From Aequorivita sp. (GTDB taxonomy: Bacteria > Bacteroidota > Bacteroidia > Flavobacteriales > Flavobacteriaceae): 10,737 nt of DNA. Below are positions 5,743 to 10,737 of the stretch, one piece after another. A program made the translations under genes and the position numbers. A model generated the notes under the pieces. It had not been told where the DNA came from. It searched no databases and saw only the letters and a program-made list of their open reading frames with translations. Each line of letters starts with the position of its first letter. Within the stretch, counting starts at the first letter, position 1. The stretch lies in the NCBI GenBank assembly GCA_020435865.1, contig JAGQYZ010000151.1, positions 1 through 10,737 on the forward strand, written 5' to 3'.

Positions 5743-8487
5743 ATGAAAACAAAAATTTTAACCTTATACTGCTTTTTATTGGTTTTAATGGCCTCTGCTC
5801 AACAAGCCATTAATTATAAGGCGTTAATAAGAGATACAAATGGTGATGTTGTAGCAAGCCAACCAGTTACTATTCAATTTACCATTTTACAGGGAACAGC
5901 CCAAACTCTTGTGTACCAAGAAACCCAAAACCCAACCACAGATGCCAATGGTATAATGATTGTTAACATAGGCGAAGGGACGTCAAGTTATGCTTTTGGA
6001 GCAATTCCTTGGAGTAGTGACGACCATTTTCTAAATGTTCAAATAAATATAGGATCAGGCTTTGTAGATATGGGAACCACACAATTCATGGCAGTACCTT
6101 ATGCTTTAAGTGCAGCCAATGTAACAGGACTGGAAACGGTCTGGGAAAGTAATGGACCAGGGCTTAGATGGATTAGAGAATCACCTGATACACACGGTGA
6201 TGTAGGTTTTAGAGCAGTAGATTTAAGCACCAGTAGTAGTGCAAATTCAAATAATGGGGCAACAGGAGAATACTCATTTGCTGTTGGCTATCAACCAGTG
6301 GTTAGCGGGTATCATTCTGTAGGTATTGGGAATACTGCAATATCTACTGGAGAATTTTCTACGGCAATAGGCCGCTTGGCAAAAGCTCAATCGTATTCAT
6401 CTACAGCCATAGGAGTAAACAATTTGGGTGGCGGAACCGCCGATAGTTGGGTAGAAACTGATCCTTTGTTTGAGATAGGAAATGGAAATACCACCTCATC
6501 AAATGCTTTAACCGTATTAAAAAACGGAACTATAACGGCCCCAAGTTTTGATCTCTCTGAAATCACAAATTCAAAAGCCCTAATAACCAAGGAATATTTA
6601 GAGGCCAATGTTTCCTCACCGACAGGCTTGGAAACTATTAATGAAGGCAATGGTGCTGGATGGCGATTGGTGGGAGTTGATCCTAATAATTATGGAAATG
6701 TTGGGTTAAATGCTGTGGATTTAAGTATCAATTTATCAACGAGTAGTACTAGTGGAGCTACAGGGATTTATTCTTATGCATCTGGTTTAGGTGCAATAGC
6801 TTCTGGTATCTCTTCTAGTGCTATTGGAAATTCAACAAGTGCTATTGGAAATTATTCAACTGTTTTAGGGTATTCTTCATTGGCAACAGGAGATTATTCA
6901 ACTGCAATCGGATATTTTGGTCAAGCTACTGGTGAGCAAGCCATAGCACTCGGTAATTCGTATGCTACAGGGAATCAATCCTTGTCATTCGGCTACTTAT
7001 CTGCATCCAATGGTAGATCGTCAATTGCTCTAGGTTCTGGATTAATTGTTGATGCCTATGGAGCAATGTCCATAGGAAATCTAAATGTAGGCGGTGGAAA
7101 TCCTAACAGTTGGGTAGCTACAGATCCTCTCTTTGAGATTGGTAATGGTACTTCCTCTTCAAACAGAACGAATGCCTTGACTGTATTAAAAAATGGAACT
7201 ATCACAGCTCCTAGTTTTGATATTGTTGAAATTACTGACCCCAAGGCATTGATTACCAAAGAATATTTAGAGTCAACAGTCTCAGGTTTGGAATTGATTA
7301 CAGAAGGTACATCTGTGGGGTGGAGAATTGTAGGAAGAAACCCAGATTATTATGGAGATATTGGTGTTGGAGCCATAGACCTAAGTGGTAGTACCTCGAA
7401 TTCCACAGTCAATGGTGCTACAGGTATCAATTCTGTGGCAATGGGAACCAATACAATTGCATCTGGAAGCTATTCAATAGTGGCTGGGTACTCCTCTCAA
7501 GCAATTGGTTCATACTCCACAGCTATGGGAGAATCAGTAACCGCATCAGGAATTTCTAGTGTTGCTATGGGTGCGGAAACAACAGCTTCGGGAGATAATT
7601 CGGTTGCTTTTGGTTCATTAACTGAAGCTTCAGGAGAGAATTCCTTAGTTGCGGGAACCTATACACAGGCTACAGCTTTTGCTTCATCGGCTTTTGGCTT
7701 TGCAAATTTAGCAGATGATAGTTATGCAACGGTTTTAGGACATTATAATGACTATACGGCCTCTACAACAACATTGTTACAAGTAGGAAACGGTAGTACT
7801 TCTAACACTCGCTCAAATGCCTTAACAGTACTTGAAAATGGTTATACTGCTATAGGAACCCATAATGTAGCACCAACCACCGATTTTCAAGTGTATCATG
7901 ATAACGATGGGACTGTAAATGGTCTTAAGTTACAGAATAAGGGTGGTAACGACAATTGGTGGCGTTTTTATACACTCAATAGCAATGGGCAATTATACTT
8001 GTATTCCAAGGCTGGTGGCAATAGCAATGCTGTGGGCTCTTTTGATGATGTATCCGGTGCTTATACTGCGCTTTCCGATAGACGTGTAAAAGACAATTTT
8101 AAGGAACTGTATTTTGATTGGGAAAATTTCATGAAGCTAACTCCCCTTACTTATTACTATAAAGCCGATACAACTAAGCAATCACATATAGGTTTTGTAG
8201 CTCAGGATGTGCAACCTATATATCCAGAACTGGTAAACTATAATCAGGAAGATGATTTATACCAACTCAATTATTCAGGATTTGGAGTAGTGGCTATAAA
8301 AGCTATACAAGAATTAAAGAAAGAAATTAATGTACTGACAGAAGAAAATAAAAAACTCAAAAGTTTAATAGATAACCAAGAACAAGCCAGTGCAGAGCAA
8401 TCAGAAACTTTACAGGCACTCTTAAAGCGAGTAGAAGCTTTAGAAAAGCAATCTGTTGGTGCTAATTTGGAATTGGTTAAAAACTAG
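5743..8487 (+). CDS. Trimeric fibre protein: YadA-like head repeats with C-terminal peptidase S74 intramolecular chaperone ('tail fiber domain-containing')
   Basis: A Sec signal peptide (cut after MASAQ) leads into the N-terminal module common to Bacteroidota fibre proteins (INYKALIRDTNGDVV ... QFMAVPYALSA, ~20-125). Three tandem modules follow from residues 129, 295 and 515. Each opens GLE...GWR.VG..P..YG, passes through YadA-like head repeats (YSTAIG, ASGxxSxAxG) and closes with IGNG...NALTVL.NG. After a jelly-roll-like stretch (~705-770) comes the S74 chaperone with the self-cleavage motif S778-D-R-R-V-K783 and GFVAQDVQPIYPELV. A heptad coiled coil occupies ~850-905. In phage tailspikes S74 trimerises the stalk and then cuts itself off before the serine. 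Here the context is cellular: no phage genes, a Sec signal and surface-protein neighbours, so a surface adhesin is the likely role. It has no T9SS sorting domain, no lipobox and no T5 beta-barrel, so its route across the outer membrane is unclear. The next gene starts 6 bp downstream. Confidence 0.9.
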   Translation: MKTKILTLYCFLLVLMASAQQAINYKALIRDTNGDVVASQPVTIQFTILQGTAQTLVYQETQNPTTDANGIMIVNIGEGTSSYAFGAIPWSSDDHFLNVQINIGSGFVDMGTTQFMAVPYALSAANVTGLETVWESNGPGLRWIRESPDTHGDVGFRAVDLSTSSSANSNNGATGEYSFAVGYQPVVSGYHSVGIGNTAISTGEFSTAIGRLAKAQSYSSTAIGVNNLGGGTADSWVETDPLFEIGNGNTTSSNALTVLKNGTITAPSFDLSEITNSKALITKEYLEANVSSPTGLETINEGNGAGWRLVGVDPNNYGNVGLNAVDLSINLSTSSTSGATGIYSYASGLGAIASGISSSAIGNSTSAIGNYSTVLGYSSLATGDYSTAIGYFGQATGEQAIALGNSYATGNQSLSFGYLSASNGRSSIALGSGLIVDAYGAMSIGNLNVGGGNPNSWVATDPLFEIGNGTSSSNRTNALTVLKNGTITAPSFDIVEITDPKALITKEYLESTVSGLELITEGTSVGWRIVGRNPDYYGDIGVGAIDLSGSTSNSTVNGATGINSVAMGTNTIASGSYSIVAGYSSQAIGSYSTAMGESVTASGISSVAMGAETTASGDNSVAFGSLTEASGENSLVAGTYTQATAFASSAFGFANLADDSYATVLGHYNDYTASTTTLLQVGNGSTSNTRSNALTVLENGYTAIGTHNVAPTTDFQVYHDNDGTVNGLKLQNKGGNDNWWRFYTLNSNGQLYLYSKAGGNSNAVGSFDDVSGAYTALSDRRVKDNFKELYFDWENFMKLTPLTYYYKADTTKQSHIGFVAQDVQPIYPELVNYNQEDDLYQLNYSGFGVVAIKAIQELKKEINVLTEENKKLKSLIDNQEQASAEQSETLQALLKRVEALEKQSVGANLELVKN
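6127..7842 (+). repeat. Three tandem head modules within the fibre gene
   Basis: Module 1 is 6127-6624, module 2 is 6625-7284 and module 3 is 7285-7842 (about 498, 660 and 558 bp). Modules 1 and 2 close with strongly similar blocks (6421-6603 and 7078-7272) encoding SW..TDPLFEIGNG, NALTVLKNGTITAPSFD and KALITKEYLE. Module 3 keeps only the NALTVL.NG part (7783-7842). Synonymous differences are many, for example in the codons of ITAPSFD, so the duplication is not recent. Length differences come from varying numbers of the ~14-residue YadA-like head repeat. Confidence 0.75.
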
Positions 8488-8493
8488 AGTGCC

Positions 8494-10269
8494 ATGAAGA
8501 AACTATGCTTTTTAGTATTGTTTGCATTTCAGTTGTCTGCTATGTCACAAACCATAGAAAAATTCAGCATTGATAATGGCGGAGCAAGTTTTCAAAATGG
8601 AAACATTCAAATGCTCTATACCATTGGTGAGGTAAATGTGCAGGAAGTCAATACCACTGCTATGGAATTGTCTGAAGGGTTTATCAACCCCAATCCAAAT
8701 TCACAAACGTGTACCTTTCCCGCCACATCGTTAGGTTTCACAAAAGACAGCGCAGATTGTAATGACTCAAGTGTTACCGTAGTAATTTCTTCTATAGCAT
8801 TAAATTATCAATCCTATACCTTAGTCTTTGTAGATATTTCAACAGGAACGGAACTTCATCTTGACCACGCAGCACAACCAGGTGTTGAAATCTATCAATC
8901 ATTTTCATATACTGATAGTACGGTATTTGAATGGTATTGGATAAATAATAGTGCACGTTGTGAAAGTTCTAGAGGAGCTTTCTATATTTCTTCCAATTGT
9001 AATACAACTGATAATGATGGTGATGGTTTTACTGCAGACATCGATTGTAACGACAACGATTCAGAATCTTATCCACTCGGGCCTGAATTATGTGACGGTT
9101 TTGACAATAATTGTAATGGTTTGATAGACGAAGAAGATATATATTATTTTGATACCTATTCAGCACCATTATGGTTATTAGATGAAGATGGTGATGGTTG
9201 GGCAGTAGAGGATAGCCAAATTAGAAGCTGTTTATCTCCGGGGGAAGACTACTTTGAAGTAGTAGGATTATTACCTTCAGATTATGATTGTGATGATACA
9301 GACCCATTTCTTAATCCAGAAACCCTTTGGTATTGGGATAAAGACGGTGATGGCTATGCGGTTACTACAATTATGACTTGTGAAGTAGTTGGTACTGGCT
9401 ATACTACTGATGAGTTGCCTCTTGGTGATTGTGATGATTATGATGCAAGTATAAACCCCGGCATTACTTATGAATGCATAGACAATAAGGATAATGATTG
9501 TGATGGTTTGGTCGATGAAATTGAGGATTTAGTGATTTTTTTGACAGATGCTGATAATGACGGTTTTCCATCGCCAGATTATGTTTCATGTACCACAGAT
9601 AGTAATTACTATCCGTATTATGTTAGCAATGGCGCATTTATAAGTGATTGTGACGATAGCGATTTCAATATTAATCCAGACGCTACCGAAATATTATGTA
9701 ATGGTATAGACGAAAATTGTAATGGTTTAGCCGATGATGATGCCCAAGATCCTGTTTGCCTTGCTCAAAACATAACTGTTGAATTAGACCAAGTTACAAA
9801 TGAAGCAACAATTTCAGTAAATGCTATTGATGTGGGCTCTTATGATAATTGTGGTATAGAAAGTATGGTGCTTTCGCAAACCAACTTTAATCAATCAAAT
9901 ATTGGGGAAAATGCCCTAACCTTAACTATAACTGATGTTAACGGAAATGTTTCGTTTTGTGATTTCACAGTTACTGTCATTGAAAGTACTTTAGGTGTAA
10001 ATGACAACGCTTTGGAAAATCTGGAGTTTTATCCCAATCCATTTGACAATGTGATTAACATTAAGATTCCACAAGTTTACAGCAATGATGAGTTTCAAAT
10101 TTCACTGTTGGATATCACGGGTAAAAAAATAATGGAAATAAAGGCAGTATCTCAGGGAGGTCTAATCCAAGTCTCGCACATAGAGTCTTTGTCTCAAGGC
10201 ATTTATATCTTGAAAATAAACAATTTTAAAGAAAACCAACATCGAGTAGTCAAGCTCGTCAAAAGTTAA
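8494..10269 (+). CDS. T9SS cargo with MopE-like acidic metal-binding repeats, HYR-like domain and type A sorting domain
   Basis: The 591-residue protein has a Sec signal (MKKLCFLVLFAFQLSAMSQ) and then the short N-terminal module IDNGGASFQNG...LYTIGEVNVQE...SEGFINPN, often seen in flavobacterial T9SS proteins. Residues ~173-420 carry MopE-like repeats. Asp-rich loops start at D173 (DNDGDGF), D230 (DEDGDGW), D282 (DKDGDGY) and D352 (DADNDGF), alternating with DCDD-type segments and Cys motifs such as LCDGFDNNCNGLIDE and LCNGIDENCNGLADD. The DxDxDG loops suggest calcium binding, and disulfides are likely. A HYR-like beta-sandwich spans ~426-498. The T9SS type A sorting domain (~500-591) has F512-Y-P-N-P-F, LLDITGKKI and GIYILKI, ending KLVKS. 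It should be exported by T9SS and fixed to the surface or released. It starts 6 bp after the fibre gene, so the pair is almost certainly co-expressed. A role as fibre partner is inference; MopE copper binding should not be assumed. Confidence 0.9.
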   Translation: MKKLCFLVLFAFQLSAMSQTIEKFSIDNGGASFQNGNIQMLYTIGEVNVQEVNTTAMELSEGFINPNPNSQTCTFPATSLGFTKDSADCNDSSVTVVISSIALNYQSYTLVFVDISTGTELHLDHAAQPGVEIYQSFSYTDSTVFEWYWINNSARCESSRGAFYISSNCNTTDNDGDGFTADIDCNDNDSESYPLGPELCDGFDNNCNGLIDEEDIYYFDTYSAPLWLLDEDGDGWAVEDSQIRSCLSPGEDYFEVVGLLPSDYDCDDTDPFLNPETLWYWDKDGDGYAVTTIMTCEVVGTGYTTDELPLGDCDDYDASINPGITYECIDNKDNDCDGLVDEIEDLVIFLTDADNDGFPSPDYVSCTTDSNYYPYYVSNGAFISDCDDSDFNINPDATEILCNGIDENCNGLADDDAQDPVCLAQNITVELDQVTNEATISVNAIDVGSYDNCGIESMVLSQTNFNQSNIGENALTLTITDVNGNVSFCDFTVTVIESTLGVNDNALENLEFYPNPFDNVINIKIPQVYSNDEFQISLLDITGKKIMEIKAVSQGGLIQVSHIESLSQGIYILKINNFKENQHRVVKLVKS

Positions 10270-10279
10270 TTCAATTCAC

Positions 10280-10737
10280 ATGAAAACAAATAGCCATTTT
10301 GCCATCACCTTAATGATGATTGCAATTTTATTTTTCAACTGTAAAAATGAAAAGAAAACCCAATCGGTAGAAGAAACCACCACCGAAGAAGTGGCTGAAA
10401 AACCTTCTAACGTTATTAATGTGGTTACACGAAGCATGGAATTTCAATCTGTAGATACGATTCCTTCGGGGTGGAACACCTTTAAATACCAAAACCTTTC
10501 CAATGAAACCCATTTTTTTCTGTTGGATAAGTACCCTGAAGGGAAAACCATAGAAAATACCCTTGCTGAAGTAGCCCCTGTTTTTGGATCTGGTATGGAC
10601 TTGATAAATGAAGGAAAAGCCCAAGAAGGTTTTGCCGAGTTTGCCAAGTTGCCGGCATGGTATGGCGATATTGTTTTTTCTGGAGGCTCAGGATTGATTG
10701 CGCCCAAGCACACTTCACTAACGACGGTTAAATTAGA
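10280..10737 (+). CDS. Lipoprotein with possible cupredoxin-like fold, 5' part only
   Basis: The frame is open from ATG 10280 to the right edge (152 codons plus two bases), so the C-terminus is missing. It opens with a lipoprotein signal, MKTNSHFAITLMMIAILFFNC (lipid Cys21), followed by charged KNEKK and a Thr/Glu-rich linker. The folded part begins near VINVVTRSMEFQSVDTIPSG and continues WNTFKYQNLSNETHFFLLDK. This layout (a strand, IPSGWNTFKY, then a strand with NETHFF) resembles cupredoxin-like beta-sandwich proteins of unknown function in Flavobacteriia. The copper ligands of a true cupredoxin usually lie near the C-terminus and cannot be judged here. It lies 10 bp after the T9SS cargo gene with no terminator between, so read-through from the operon is likely. 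The Lys-Asn-Glu-Lys start after Cys makes surface or periplasmic placement ambiguous. Confidence 0.75.
   Translation, partial: MKTNSHFAITLMMIAILFFNCKNEKKTQSVEETTTEEVAEKPSNVINVVTRSMEFQSVDTIPSGWNTFKYQNLSNETHFFLLDKYPEGKTIENTLAEVAPVFGSGMDLINEGKAQEGFAEFAKLPAWYGDIVFSGGSGLIAPKHTSLTTVKL

Noticed and set aside
6387..6650. Minus-strand open frame of 87 codons
   Set aside because: It lies antisense inside the fibre gene over the conserved closing block of module 1. A similar antisense frame recurs at 7056-7259 over module 2, so both are by-products of the repeated coding sequence.
5743..8487. Prophage tail-fibre origin for the S74 protein
   Set aside because: It has a Sec signal peptide and the common Bacteroidota fibre N-terminal module, and the neighbours are surface proteins and a regulator. 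No phage structural, lysis or integrase gene is present.
10328..10718. Three overlapping minus-strand open frames near the right edge
   Set aside because: They overlap each other and lie antisense to the lipoprotein gene from 10280, whose signal peptide, lipid cysteine and globular part read well. Their peptides look like random translation.
264..10737. Polysaccharide utilisation locus suggested by the HTCS
   Set aside because: No SusC-like TonB receptor, SusD-like lipoprotein or carbohydrate-active enzyme is found; the lipoprotein at 4483 has no SusD features.

Overview
The window comes from a member of the Bacteroidota, most likely a marine-type Flavobacteriia. The DNA is AT-rich, genes start after A/T-rich leaders without Shine-Dalgarno sequences, and four hallmark protein types of the phylum are present: a hybrid two-component system (HTCS) regulator, lipoproteins with an acidic stretch after the lipid cysteine, a type IX secretion (T9SS) type A C-terminal sorting domain, and the flavobacterial 'tail fiber' (peptidase S74) architecture. 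No phage, transposase, tRNA, rRNA or CRISPR signal was seen.

Layout. Positions 1-263 are non-coding and carry an 18-bp perfect palindrome in the probable promoter. A very large HTCS gene follows, ending at 4247. It has two beta-propellers, Y_Y_Y, one membrane segment, histidine kinase, receiver and AraC-type HTH. Its signal peptide extends upstream of the first usual start codon. A 235-bp gap (4248-4482) holds two perfect 20-bp direct repeats at 21-bp spacing, an inverted repeat sharing their TTACAT core, and a 47-codon small ORF. That ORF resembles the last strands of a T9SS sorting domain and overlaps the next start as ATGA.

Four tightly spaced same-strand genes then run to the right edge: a surface-type lipoprotein (lipocalin-like plus PPC-like), a 914-residue trimeric fibre with three YadA-like head modules and an S74 self-cleaving chaperone, a 591-residue T9SS cargo with MopE-like acidic repeats, and the 5' part of a lipoprotein with a possible cupredoxin-like fold.

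Working model (inference): the HTCS senses an external ligand through its periplasmic propellers, and its AraC domain binds the tandem repeats just downstream of its own gene. This would switch on an operon encoding a cell-surface adhesive fibre and accessory surface proteins. It differs from the well-known use of HTCSs, control of polysaccharide utilisation loci, because no susC/susD pair or carbohydrate-active enzyme is in view. The regulator, tandem operator, CTD-like microORF and fibre operon together are the best candidate here for an undescribed system.
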